A stretch of DNA of 64,000 nucleotides, from the NCBI RefSeq assembly GCF_039729195.1, contig NZ_CP155796.1:2108001-2172000 (forward strand), given 5' to 3'. Position 1 is the stretch's first letter. The number at the start of each line of letters is the position of its first letter. Under the pieces are notes generated by a model, which made no database searches, was not told the DNA's origin, and worked only from the letters and a program-made list of their open reading frames with translations. Of the stretch, positions 23,076-31,369 are shown in pieces. A program made the translations under genes and the position numbers. Source of the stretch: Mycobacterium sp. DL (GTDB lineage Bacteria > Actinomycetota > Actinomycetes > Mycobacteriales > Mycobacteriaceae).

Positions 23076-24626
23076 TCATGTCGCCTTGCTGACTTCCTTG
23101 TCCTTGCCGGTGACCGGGTCGTAGTTCTCCCAGAACGTGGCGCCGACGATGCCCAGAGCGACCGGGTCGAACGTCGGGTCCAGCCCCTGCTTCTTCTGCT
23201 TCTCGTAATCCCACAGGGCCTTGTAGGCGGGCTGCTGCAGGATGATGATGCCGACGATGTTGAGCCACGCCATCAGCCCGACACCGATGTCACCCAGCGT
23301 CCACGCCTCCGACGCCGTGGACACCGCGCCCAGCGTCACCGACACCAGGATCAGCGCCTGCAGCACCAGGGTCGCGTTCGAGCCGACCGTGCCCCGAAGG
23401 AACGGCACATCGACCGTCGAGGTCTTACCCAGCAGGAAGCGCAGGTTCGTCTCCGCCATGTAGTAGTAGGCGATGATCGTCGTGATGCAGAAGAACGCCA
23501 GTGAGATGGCGATGAAGCTGGAACCGGCACCACTCCACAGCGTGTCGAATCCCGTCTGGGCGAACGCCGGACCGACCTCGGCATCGGCCGGCAGGATGCT
23601 GCCACCTTCGCGGATCACCGCACCGTCGGCGCTCTCACCCTCGAAGACGCGGTAGGCGCCCGTCGACAGGATCAGGAACCCGGTTGCCGAGCAGATGAAC
23701 AGGGTGTCGATGTAGACGGCGAACGCCTGGACGAGGCCCTGCTTGGCGGGGTGCGACACCTCGGCGGCCGCTGCGGCATGCGGGCCGGTGCCCTGGCCCG
23801 CCTCATTGGAGTAGATGCCGCGCTTCACGCCCCACATCACCGCGGCGCCGAGAATGGCGCCGAAAGCCGAGTCCAGCCCGAACGCGCTGGCGAAGATCAG
23901 CGAGATGATGCCCGGGACCTCGCTGGCGTTCATCAGCACCACCACCATCGCGAGAACGATGTAGACGACGGCCATGAACGGCACCACGATGGACGCGAAG
24001 GTCGCGATGCGTTTGACGCCACCGATGATGACGAACGCCAGCACGATCACGGTGCCGACGGCCACCCACCACTTCGAGACGCCCCACGCCGAGTTCATCG
24101 CCGAGGCCATCGAGTTGGACTGCACACTGGGCAGCAGCAGACCCATCGCCAGGATGGTGACGGCCGCGAAGATGTACCCGTACACCTTCATCGCCGGCGC
24201 AGCCTTGGTATGTGCGAAAGCCCGACTGAGGTAGTACGCCGGGCCGCCGCGATATTCACCCGTGAGCTTGTCGCGGGTCTTGTAGATCTGGCCCAGGGTG
24301 CACTCGACGAACGACGTGGAGGCACCGAGGAAAGCGACGGTCCACATCCAGAACAGGGCGCCCGGGCCGCCGAAGGCGATGGCGGTCGCGACCCCGGCGA
24401 TGTTGCCGGTGCCCACCCGCCCGGCCAGCGACATCGTCAGCGCCTGGAAGCTCGAGACACCCGAGGGCGAGGTCTCGCCTTTGAACATCAGCCGGATCAT
24501 CTCGGGAACCTGCCGGACCTGGACGAACCTCGACCGGATGGAGAAATACACACCTGCGGCAAGGCACAGGTAGACCAGTGCGTTGCTCCATACATAGCTG
24601 TTTACCGCGCTCAAGAAATCCGACAA
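23076..24626 (-). CDS. Alanine/glycine:cation symporter (AGCS family)
   Basis: Inner-membrane sodium- or proton-coupled amino-acid importer of 516 residues with about 10-11 helices. Family marks: SGVSSFQALTMSLAGRVGTG near residue 55, GNIAGVATAIAFGGPGALFWMW, TLGQIYKTRD, and NEAGQGTGPHAAAAAEVSHP near residue 275. The start is TTG at 24626 with GAAGGGG 7 bases upstream, and it places the first helix correctly. I do not recall a homologue at this place in M. tuberculosis, so it is probably an accessory gene. A GCAATGCATTGC palindrome lies about 70 bases upstream of the start. Confidence 0.92.
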   Translation of the reverse strand: MSDFLSAVNSYVWSNALVYLCLAAGVYFSIRSRFVQVRQVPEMIRLMFKGETSPSGVSSFQALTMSLAGRVGTGNIAGVATAIAFGGPGALFWMWTVAFLGASTSFVECTLGQIYKTRDKLTGEYRGGPAYYLSRAFAHTKAAPAMKVYGYIFAAVTILAMGLLLPSVQSNSMASAMNSAWGVSKWWVAVGTVIVLAFVIIGGVKRIATFASIVVPFMAVVYIVLAMVVVLMNASEVPGIISLIFASAFGLDSAFGAILGAAVMWGVKRGIYSNEAGQGTGPHAAAAAEVSHPAKQGLVQAFAVYIDTLFICSATGFLILSTGAYRVFEGESADGAVIREGGSILPADAEVGPAFAQTGFDTLWSGAGSSFIAISLAFFCITTIIAYYYMAETNLRFLLGKTSTVDVPFLRGTVGSNATLVLQALILVSVTLGAVSTASEAWTLGDIGVGLMAWLNIVGIIILQQPAYKALWDYEKQKKQGLDPTFDPVALGIVGATFWENYDPVTGKDKEVSKAT

Positions 24627-24694
24627 CGTCGCGCCCCTTCGTCACCTATCGACTGCCCCGCGATTGCATCTTGCATAGTGGCACCGACGGCCGC

Positions 24695-24706
24695 GCAATG
24701 CATTGC
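24695..24706. promoter_or_regulatory. Palindrome upstream of the AGCS symporter
   Basis: GCAATGCATTGC is a perfect 12-base palindrome in the 129-base gap between the symporter start and the end of the beta-propeller gene. Two TTGCAT copies lie closer to the symporter start (24665 and 24672). Read toward the symporter, ACTATGCA between them could be a -10. It is a candidate operator. Confidence 0.3.
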
Positions 24707-24755
24707 ACATGTGTGAACTGGAGGTAAGCGACCTAAGGACAAACCGGTGCCTTTG

Positions 24756-26108
24756 TCAGGCCGGAGCGAAGCCGTAAACCCGGCCGTCGCTGGTCGCGGC
24801 GACGACGCGTCTGTCGTGGCCGATCGACACGCCGACCGGCCATCCCGTGGCGCCGGGGAGGGGATAGCTGTTCACGGTGCGGCCATCACCGAGGTCGAAG
24901 ACGACCAGAGCCATCCCGGACCGGTCGTCTGTCCCGTCCTGGTCGTTCGTCCCGTCATTGCCGTTCGTCCCGTCCTGGTCGTTCGTCCCGTCATTGTCGT
25001 CGCGGACCACCGTGTAGCCGACCCCGGCGACGCTGGAGGTCGACAGCGGCGAGGTGTCATCGCGATTCCAGACCTCTTCGGCCTGCTCACCGGTGTCGCG
25101 GAACGCGAGGAGTCGGGCACCCGGTCCGCCACCGGCGACGATCATGCCGTCGGGCGTGACCGACGGCGGGGTCTGGGCGAGATAGTCCAGTGGCACCGAC
25201 CACTTTTCGGTGCCGTCCTCGATGTCGAGCGCCCACAACCTCTCGTCGCGGCCGTTGACGTACACCGTCGACCCGTCCGCGGACAGGACGGGGCTGGCCA
25301 TCGGTCCGCCGCCGACCGCGTCGCTGGTCCACTCGCGGGTGAGCAGCGGAGTCTGCCCCGGTCGGTACCGAAGACCGACCAGGACGGGCTCGTCGGCCCC
25401 GGGTTCCCACAGCGTCAGCACGACCATGCCGGTCGCCTCGGAGAAGGCGGGTGCCGCGGCCACCGGGCATTCCGGTCGGGCCAACCGGCAGTCGTCGAGT
25501 CCGCGCTGGGAGTCGGTGGGGTCGACGCCGGACACCAGATCCAGCGAGTTGCCGGTCACGGTGCCACGGTGGGCGTCGAACACCAGCACCTGGCCGAGAT
25601 GGGTGACCACCAGCAGACTGCCCGGCGACAGAAACCGCATCGTCATGGGCATCCCGATCACCGGTTTGCGCCACCGGATCCACTGGGTTGTCGGATACGA
25701 CAACACCGCGCCGGGCTGACCGACGTAGAGGTTGTCGAAACCGTCCAGCAGCGGGCTGGCGAAGCCACCGCCCTGAAAGGTGCGGGTGCACCAGCGCTGC
25801 CGACCGAGGTTGTCGGACTCCCAGACCATCAGTGAGCAGCCGCCGGTGGTCTGAGCGTTGATGGCCACCTGGTTCCCGGAGCCGAGCGCCACCTGGGATG
25901 CGAGGTCGCCCCTGACCGACCGGATCCAGTCCAGGCGCAGCGTATCGGCACCGGTGACCGGCGAGTGACTGCTGTTCGCGGCGTCCGCGTACTGAGCGGA
26001 CCAACCCGTGGCGGCGCGCGCCTCGACCCAGGAATCGGTGTTGCCGCAGCCGGCGAGCACGCCCGTGAACAGCGCCGTCGCGGCCACCGCGATGATTCGC
26101 CGGAGCAC
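24756..26108 (-). CDS. PQQ-like beta-propeller lipoprotein (Rv3035-like)
   Basis: Lipoprotein of 450 residues with signal peptide and lipobox VLAGC near residue 20. The mature protein repeats propeller blade motifs with W- and G-rich strands (GTEKWSVPLDYLAQ; DGSTVYVNGRDERLWALD; SDGRVYGFAPA), as in BamB/PQQ-binding-like proteins. A surface loop near residue 375 carries a NDxDGT-type repeat encoded by an 18-base minisatellite. The function is unknown; it probably acts as a scaffold or binding protein outside the membrane. It is divergent from the Rv3034c-like gene, matching the order in M. tuberculosis. Confidence 0.85.
   Translation of the reverse strand: MLRRIIAVAATALFTGVLAGCGNTDSWVEARAATGWSAQYADAANSSHSPVTGADTLRLDWIRSVRGDLASQVALGSGNQVAINAQTTGGCSLMVWESDNLGRQRWCTRTFQGGGFASPLLDGFDNLYVGQPGAVLSYPTTQWIRWRKPVIGMPMTMRFLSPGSLLVVTHLGQVLVFDAHRGTVTGNSLDLVSGVDPTDSQRGLDDCRLARPECPVAAAPAFSEATGMVVLTLWEPGADEPVLVGLRYRPGQTPLLTREWTSDAVGGGPMASPVLSADGSTVYVNGRDERLWALDIEDGTEKWSVPLDYLAQTPPSVTPDGMIVAGGGPGARLLAFRDTGEQAEEVWNRDDTSPLSTSSVAGVGYTVVRDDNDGTNDQDGTNGNDGTNDQDGTDDRSGMALVVFDLGDGRTVNSYPLPGATGWPVGVSIGHDRRVVAATSDGRVYGFAPA
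24930..25001. repeat. 18-bp minisatellite inside the beta-propeller gene
   Basis: Four tandem units of 18 bases (consensus CGTCCCGTCNTNGNCGTT) starting at 24930, 24948, 24966 and 24984. Units 1/3 and 2/4 are nearly alike, so a 36-base higher-order unit was duplicated. On the coding strand they encode Asp/Asn/Gly/Thr-rich hexapeptides. Confidence 0.9.
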
Positions 26109-26234
26109 TGGATCCCTTCTGGATTAGCGGAGCGGTCGGTCGCGTCCGGATGTGGTTCGAACCCACGTGAGGGTAACCGCTCCGGGGTGGCGGGCTGGAG
26201 CGTAGCGACGGGGCATGTCGCGGGTGTCCTCGCG

Positions 26235-26240
26235 TAGGCT
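26235..26240 (+). promoter_or_regulatory. -10 hexamer for leaderless acyltransferase gene
   Basis: TAGGCT followed by 8 bases and the ATG at 26249. It lies in the 140-base divergent region shared with the beta-propeller lipoprotein gene; nothing else was recognised there. Confidence 0.45.
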
Positions 26241-26248
26241 GTCCGGCC

Positions 26249-26986
26249 ATGACGACGATGTGGGGTGCGCCGTTGCACAAGCGCTGGCGGGGTTCGCGCC
26301 TGCGGGATCCGCGTCAGGCCGACTTCCTCACCGTGGCGTCGCTGAAGTGGGTGCTGGCAAACCGCGCGTACACGCCGTGGTACCTGGTGCGTTACTGGCG
26401 GCTGCTGAAGTTCAAGCTGTCGAATCCGCACATCATCACCCGCGGCATGGTGTTCCTCGGCAAGAACGTGGAGATCCAGGCGACCCCCGAGCTGTCGCAG
26501 ATGGAGATCGGCCGCTGGGTCCACATCGGTGACAAGAACACCATCCGCTGCCACGAGGGTTCGCTGCGCATCGGGGACAAGGTGGTCCTCGGGCGGGACA
26601 ACGTCATCAACACCTACCTCGACATCGAGTTGGGCGACTCGGTGCTGATGGCCGACTGGTGTTACGTGTGCGATTTCGACCACCGGATGGACAGCATCGA
26701 GTTACCGATCAAGGACCAGGGCATCATCAAGGGCCCGGTGCGGATCGGGCCGGACACCTGGGTGGCGACCAAGGTGACGGTGTTGCGGGGGACCAGCGTC
26801 GGACGCGGCTGCGTGCTGGGGGCCCACGCAGTGGTCAAGGGCGAGATTCCGGACTTCTCGATCGCGGTCGGCTCGCCCGCCAAGGTGGTCAAGAATCGCA
26901 AACTGTCCTGGGAGACGTCGGCGGCTCAGCGGGCGGAGTTGGCGGCGGCGCTGGCCGACATCGAACGCAAGAAAGCCTCTCGGTAG
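26249..26986 (+). CDS. Hexapeptide-repeat (LbH) acyltransferase, Rv3034c-like
   Basis: Acetyl- or acyltransferase of 245 residues with a left-handed beta-helix. Repeats of the [LIV]-G-X4 type run from about residue 85 to 205 (MEIGRWVHIGDKNTI; LRIGDKVVLGRDNVI; VRIGPDTWVATKVTV; SVGRGCVLGAHAVV), closing with the typical AVGSPAKVVKNR. The catalytic His is probably in CDFDHRMD near residue 150. Rv3034c lies in the methylglucose lipopolysaccharide cluster and has been proposed to acylate that polymer. Here the G6PDH gene follows it. Confidence 0.85.
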   Translation: MTTMWGAPLHKRWRGSRLRDPRQADFLTVASLKWVLANRAYTPWYLVRYWRLLKFKLSNPHIITRGMVFLGKNVEIQATPELSQMEIGRWVHIGDKNTIRCHEGSLRIGDKVVLGRDNVINTYLDIELGDSVLMADWCYVCDFDHRMDSIELPIKDQGIIKGPVRIGPDTWVATKVTVLRGTSVGRGCVLGAHAVVKGEIPDFSIAVGSPAKVVKNRKLSWETSAAQRAELAAALADIERKKASR

Positions 26987-27043
26987 CGGTTCGTCAGCCC
27001 GCAAGTACTGCGCGTGCTCTGCGTAGGTGACAGCATTTCCGGG

Positions 27044-28576
27044 GTGACCACAGGGACTGCACAGACCATCGCCTACCCCTCTCCGGATTCCCGCCCCTTC
27101 CGTCGGGACGAGGCGCCGCTGGAGCCGTTCGTCATCGTGCTGTTCGGTGCCACCGGTGACCTGGCCAAGCGCAAGCTCATTCCCGGGATGGCCTACCTGG
27201 ATCAATCCGAGTTGGCACCCCACATCCACGTGATCGGAACCTCCCTGGAGGATCTCACCGACGACGAGTTCCGGGCGTTGGCCAAGGAGGCCGTCGACGA
27301 ATTCGGCACCCACAAGCTCACCGACGAACAGTGGGACAACTTCGCCAGCATCCTCACCTACGTTCCGCAGGGAGCCGGCCCCGAAGCGCTTGCCGCCGCT
27401 GTCGCCGAAGCCGAGGCCGCACTTGTCACCGGAGCCGACGTGCCCGCCGACGGGGTTCTGGAAGTGCAACGGCTGCACTATCTTTCAGTTCCCCCGAAGG
27501 CAGCGCGCTCGGTGATCACCATGTTGCGGGAGGCGAACCTGGTGGATCGGTCCCGGGTGGTGATGGAGAAACCGTTCGGCACCGACCTGGCCAGCGCCGT
27601 CGCACTCAACCACTTCGTGCACGAAACGTTCAGCGAGTCGCAGATCTTCCGAATCGATCACTTCCTCGGCAAGGAGGCCGCGCAGAACATCCTGGCGTTC
27701 CGCTTCGCCAACGGTCTGTTCGAACCCATCTGGAACCGCAACTTCATCGACCACATCCAGATCGACATCCCCGAGACCCTGGGCCTCGACGAGCGTGCCA
27801 ACTTCTACGAGAGCACCGGCGCCTACAAGGACATGGTGGTGACCCACCTGTTCCAGGTGATGGCGTTCGTGGTGATGGAGCCGCCGACCGCGCTGGAGCC
27901 GCGCGCGATCAGCGAGGAGAAGAACAAGGTGTTCCGCTCGATGCTGCCGATCAAGTGTGCCGACGTGGTCCGCGGGCAGTTCGGCGGGTATTGCGAACTC
28001 GACGGTGTGGCAAGGGATTCCGATACCGAGACCTTCATCGCGCTGAAGGTCGGCATCGACAACTGGCGCTGGGCCGGCGTGCCGATCTACCTGCGCACCG
28101 GCAAGCAGATGGCCGAGGGGATGCGGATCATCTCCATCGCGTTCAAAGAGGCCCCGCGCACGATGTTCCCAGCGGGGTCCGGTGTGGGCTCCCAAGGGCC
28201 GGACCACCTGACGTTCGACCTGGCCGACGCCTCCAAGGTCTCGCTGTCGTTCTACGGCAAGAAGCCGGGTCCGGGCATGAAGCTGGAGAAGTTGTCGATG
28301 CAGTTCTCCACTCAGGAGACCGAGCGGATCGGCGACGTCCTCGAGGCGTACGAACGTCTGATCCTCGACGCGATGCGCGGCGACCACACGCTGTTCACCA
28401 CCGCAGAGGGCATCGAATCCCTCTGGGAGCGTTCGATCGACCTGATCGAGGACCCGCCTCCGGTCAAGCAGTACCAGCCGGGGACGTGGGGACCCAACTC
28501 GATTCATCAGCTGATTGCGCCCAATGCGTGGCGGCTGCCGTTCGAGCGGGCGTGGCGGGAGAAGAAGCCCCGCTGA
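27044..28576 (+). CDS. zwf: Glucose-6-phosphate 1-dehydrogenase
   Basis: First enzyme of the oxidative pentose phosphate pathway, making NADPH. About 510 residues. The N-terminal Rossmann motif is FGATGDLAKRKL, the lysine motif VVMEKPFG, and the active-site signature RIDHFLGKE with the catalytic His. GTG at 27044 (MTTGTAQT...) is preferred over GTG at 27014, but neither has a strong Shine-Dalgarno sequence. In M. tuberculosis the zwf genes are elsewhere (Rv1121, Rv1447c, from memory), so its place between acyltransferase and glucosyltransferase genes is unusual. The stop lies in an 8-bp-arm palindrome shared with the convergent glucosyltransferase stop. Confidence 0.93.
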   Translation: MTTGTAQTIAYPSPDSRPFRRDEAPLEPFVIVLFGATGDLAKRKLIPGMAYLDQSELAPHIHVIGTSLEDLTDDEFRALAKEAVDEFGTHKLTDEQWDNFASILTYVPQGAGPEALAAAVAEAEAALVTGADVPADGVLEVQRLHYLSVPPKAARSVITMLREANLVDRSRVVMEKPFGTDLASAVALNHFVHETFSESQIFRIDHFLGKEAAQNILAFRFANGLFEPIWNRNFIDHIQIDIPETLGLDERANFYESTGAYKDMVVTHLFQVMAFVVMEPPTALEPRAISEEKNKVFRSMLPIKCADVVRGQFGGYCELDGVARDSDTETFIALKVGIDNWRWAGVPIYLRTGKQMAEGMRIISIAFKEAPRTMFPAGSGVGSQGPDHLTFDLADASKVSLSFYGKKPGPGMKLEKLSMQFSTQETERIGDVLEAYERLILDAMRGDHTLFTTAEGIESLWERSIDLIEDPPPVKQYQPGTWGPNSIHQLIAPNAWRLPFERAWREKKPR

Positions 28577-28587
28577 GCCCTCAGCGG
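28570..28587. terminator. Palindrome spanning two convergent stop codons
   Basis: CCGCTGAG-CC-CTCAGCGG is perfectly symmetric. The left arm contains the TGA of zwf and the right arm the TGA, read on the other strand, of the glucosyltransferase gene. It may act as a minimal bidirectional terminator; there is no U-tract. Confidence 0.4.
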
Positions 28588-29807
28588 TCAGGCAGGGGGC
28601 GCTCGACGATGGGCCGGCGCGGGTGCGGCCGACGCTCAGCGCGTTTGGCGGCCAGATACACCTGAGCGGTCTCCGCTGCCACCGTCTGCCACGCGAACTC
28701 CGAGGTGAGCCGTTCGCGGGCGGCCTCGGCGCGCTGCTGTGCGGCCACCGGTGAGTCCAGCACGCTGCGCACCGCTGCAGCGAGTGCGCCCACATCGTTG
28801 GGTGGACACGACACCCCTGTCACACCGTCGATGACGGCTTCGCCGAGACCGCCCGCATTGGAGCTGACCAGGGGTGCCCCGGCGGCCGCGGCCTCCAGCG
28901 CAACGATGCCGAACGGCTCGTAGTGCGACGGGAGAACCGCGGCATCGGCGCGATGCAGCAGGTCGAGCAGCTGCGAATGATCGACGCGGCCAACAAAATT
29001 CGTCGCCCTGGACACCCGGTGCCTGCGCGCCTGCTGTCTGAGGAAGTCGAGCTGCGTGCCGTCTCCGGCGATCGTCAGGGTGGTGCCGGGGTGGGTGCGT
29101 CGGATCCGGGGCAGGGCGGCGATCGCGTCGTGCACCCCCTTCTCGTACTCCAGGCGACCGAAGTACAGCAGTTCGGCAGGTCCGGAATGCCCGCGTCGAG
29201 GCGCGAACGGCCAACCGTCGGTGTCGATCCCGTTGCGGATGACCGAGATCTCAGCGAGTTCCGGACCGAACAAGGTGCTGATCTCGTCACGCATCGATGC
29301 CGAACAGGTGATCAGCGAATCGGATTCACGGACCAGCCACGATTCCAGCGCGTGGACCTGACGGCTGACCGTGCCCGACACCCAGCCCGAGTGCCGGCCC
29401 GCCTCGGTGGCATGAATGGTGGAAACCAGTGGTACATCGAAGAACTGGGCGAGAGCGACCGCGGGATGGGCGACCAGCCAGTCGTGGGCGTGAACCACGT
29501 CCGGTCGCCAGTCTGCGAGTCCGAGGCCGGCGCGGATCATCGCGTGACCCATGGCGAGGGTCCACGCCATCATGTCGGTGCCGAAGGTGAAGTCGTGTGG
29601 GTCCTCGGCCGCGGCGATCACGCGCACCCCCTCGTCGACCGCATCGGTGGTCGGGTGCGAGTGCGGGTCCGTGGCGGTCGGCCTGCGGCTCAGGACCACG
29701 ACGTCGTGCCCGGCCATCACGAGTTCGGTCGCCAGGTGGTGCACGTGGCGACCGAGCCCACCGATCACGACAGGGGGGTATTCCCAGGACAGCAGCAGGA
29801 TCTTCAT
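28581..29807 (-). CDS. GT4 alpha-(1->4)-glucosyltransferase (Rv3032-like)
   Basis: Glycosyltransferase of 408 residues with a GT-B fold. The N-terminal SWEYPPVVIGGLGRHVHHL is the sugar-acceptor loop of the glycogen-synthase-like GT4 family. HAHDWLVAHPA follows. The C-terminal domain has FGRLEYEKGVHDAI and the nucleotide-sugar Glu motif PSHYEPFGIVALEA near residue 300. Rv3032 elongates the alpha-1,4-glucan of methylglucose lipopolysaccharide and also contributes to glycogen (established for M. tuberculosis). ATG at 29807 is preferred to an upstream TTG because homologues begin M-K/R-IL. Last gene of a three-gene minus-strand operon. Confidence 0.93.
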   Translation of the reverse strand: MKILLLSWEYPPVVIGGLGRHVHHLATELVMAGHDVVVLSRRPTATDPHSHPTTDAVDEGVRVIAAAEDPHDFTFGTDMMAWTLAMGHAMIRAGLGLADWRPDVVHAHDWLVAHPAVALAQFFDVPLVSTIHATEAGRHSGWVSGTVSRQVHALESWLVRESDSLITCSASMRDEISTLFGPELAEISVIRNGIDTDGWPFAPRRGHSGPAELLYFGRLEYEKGVHDAIAALPRIRRTHPGTTLTIAGDGTQLDFLRQQARRHRVSRATNFVGRVDHSQLLDLLHRADAAVLPSHYEPFGIVALEAAAAGAPLVSSNAGGLGEAVIDGVTGVSCPPNDVGALAAAVRSVLDSPVAAQQRAEAARERLTSEFAWQTVAAETAQVYLAAKRAERRPHPRRPIVERPLPDR

Positions 29808-29809
29808 CG

Positions 29810-31369
29810 TCAACCGTTCGGCAGTCTCCGCGCGTCGAGCGCGCCGAACAGTCCATCGGCGCGGTTCCAGCCCGCGGCGAGGCGTTGCGCGTGTTCGTGG
29901 CGGCCCGACGCCAGCGCGCCGGCGATCTCGCGGGTGGCGTGGGCATGTAGATGGGCGCGGTAGCGCGCATAGTCCGCCGCTGAGTCCTTGCTGACCATGA
30001 ACGGCCAGTCACTCGACACGGTGAGCAGCGTCTCGCGCAGGATCTGGTCGGCGACAAAATCCCTGGGTGTAGGCGAGTCCATCGATGCGGACTGGGCCAG
30101 CGCCTTGTCGACCGTCGTCAACGCCGTGTCGACGACCTCGCTGTTGAGCTGGACCAGGTCGGCCACCTTGTCGCCGGCCCACACCTGCCAGTCCTTGCCC
30201 GAACCCCAAGAGCTGGGCGGCAACTCGACCGGTGCGCCGACGTACCCGGCGGCCACCGCGTCGGACAGGGTGCCGACACGAACCCCGGCGGCCGGTAGCG
30301 CGCGCAGCACTCGTTCGAGCCAGACGGGGCCTTCGTGCCACCAGTGGCCGAACAGTTCGGTGTCGAAGGCGGCGATCACGTGGGCGGGCCGATCGATTCG
30401 CGCACTCTCGCGCTCGAGGCGGCGGCGCACCATGTCGACGAAATCGGCCACATGCGCGTCCACCGCGGCGTCGGCGCGCGCAGGGTCATACGGTGCCTTG
30501 GCATCCGACGGCACGTTGCGTCCGGTCACCCGCGCCGGTTTGAGCCCGGTCACGTGATCGTAGGTGTGGAAGTCCCGATACGCCGGATGGCCGGGATATC
30601 CGGACTTGGGCGACCAGACCCGGTAGCTGACCTGCAGGTCACGGCCGAAGGCCACCACACCGGAATCGGCAACCGGCCGCCCCAGCGCGGTGTCGCCGCG
30701 CAGCGACGGGCCGTCGACCATGAAATGGCCGACACCGGCCGCGGCGTAGCCGTGCTCCATACCCGGCGAATAGGCGCACTCCGGCGCCCAGATCCCGGAG
30801 GGGGTGTGGGCGAACCGCTGCTGGGCATCGGCCAGTCCCTCCCGCAGCGCGAACTCGCGTAACCGAGGGTTCAGCAGCGGCTGGAACGGGTGGGCGAGCG
30901 GACCTCCCAGCAGCTCGATGACCTCGCCGTCGAGAAGCTCACGCAGCACCGGGCCGCCGCCGTGACGCCACAGCGCGTCGAACTCCGCCAACTCCCGCTC
31001 GGCGTCGGCGTACTCATGAGCGCCGAACTGCCGCAACGCTTCCGGAGCCGATGCCGGTGACGACCCCGACGGCGTCCTGATGGTCGCGGCCTCGAGTGCG
31101 CGCAGCTGCCAGTTGGCCAGCCAGTGGTGCATGCCCTGCAGGCAGTACGGATCGTCCAGTTGTGCGGCCACCACCGGTGTGACGCCCAGGGTGACCAGAT
31201 GGCTGCGGTCCTCGGCCGCCAGAGCGCGCAGCACCCGCACCAGCGGCAGGTAGGCCGCCGACCACGACTGGTACAGCCATTCCTCGCCGACCGGCCAGCG
31301 TCCGTGATGTGCCAGCCAGGGCAGGTGGGTGTGCAGCACCAGGGTGAACAGCCCCGGGACCTCCCTCAC
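29810..31369 (-). CDS. GH57/DUF1957 putative alpha-glucan branching enzyme (Rv3031-like)
   Basis: Protein of 519 residues. It starts VREVPGLFTLVLHTHLPWL, the GH57 N-terminal motif. It contains GIWAPECAY near residue 220 with the likely nucleophile Glu, FDTELFGHWWHEGP near residue 350 with the likely acid Asp, and the DUF1957 C-terminal helical domain. The GTG at 31369 overlaps the methyltransferase stop (GTGA) and matches homologues; upstream codons in this frame are Arg-rich shadow sequence. Proposed to branch the glucan backbone of methylglucose lipopolysaccharide. Ends 2 bases before the GT4 gene. Confidence 0.92.
   Translation of the reverse strand: MREVPGLFTLVLHTHLPWLAHHGRWPVGEEWLYQSWSAAYLPLVRVLRALAAEDRSHLVTLGVTPVVAAQLDDPYCLQGMHHWLANWQLRALEAATIRTPSGSSPASAPEALRQFGAHEYADAERELAEFDALWRHGGGPVLRELLDGEVIELLGGPLAHPFQPLLNPRLREFALREGLADAQQRFAHTPSGIWAPECAYSPGMEHGYAAAGVGHFMVDGPSLRGDTALGRPVADSGVVAFGRDLQVSYRVWSPKSGYPGHPAYRDFHTYDHVTGLKPARVTGRNVPSDAKAPYDPARADAAVDAHVADFVDMVRRRLERESARIDRPAHVIAAFDTELFGHWWHEGPVWLERVLRALPAAGVRVGTLSDAVAAGYVGAPVELPPSSWGSGKDWQVWAGDKVADLVQLNSEVVDTALTTVDKALAQSASMDSPTPRDFVADQILRETLLTVSSDWPFMVSKDSAADYARYRAHLHAHATREIAGALASGRHEHAQRLAAGWNRADGLFGALDARRLPNG

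Noticed and set aside
24930..25001. CRISPR-like repeats
   Set aside because: The units are directly adjacent, in frame and coding, with no spacers, so this is a minisatellite.
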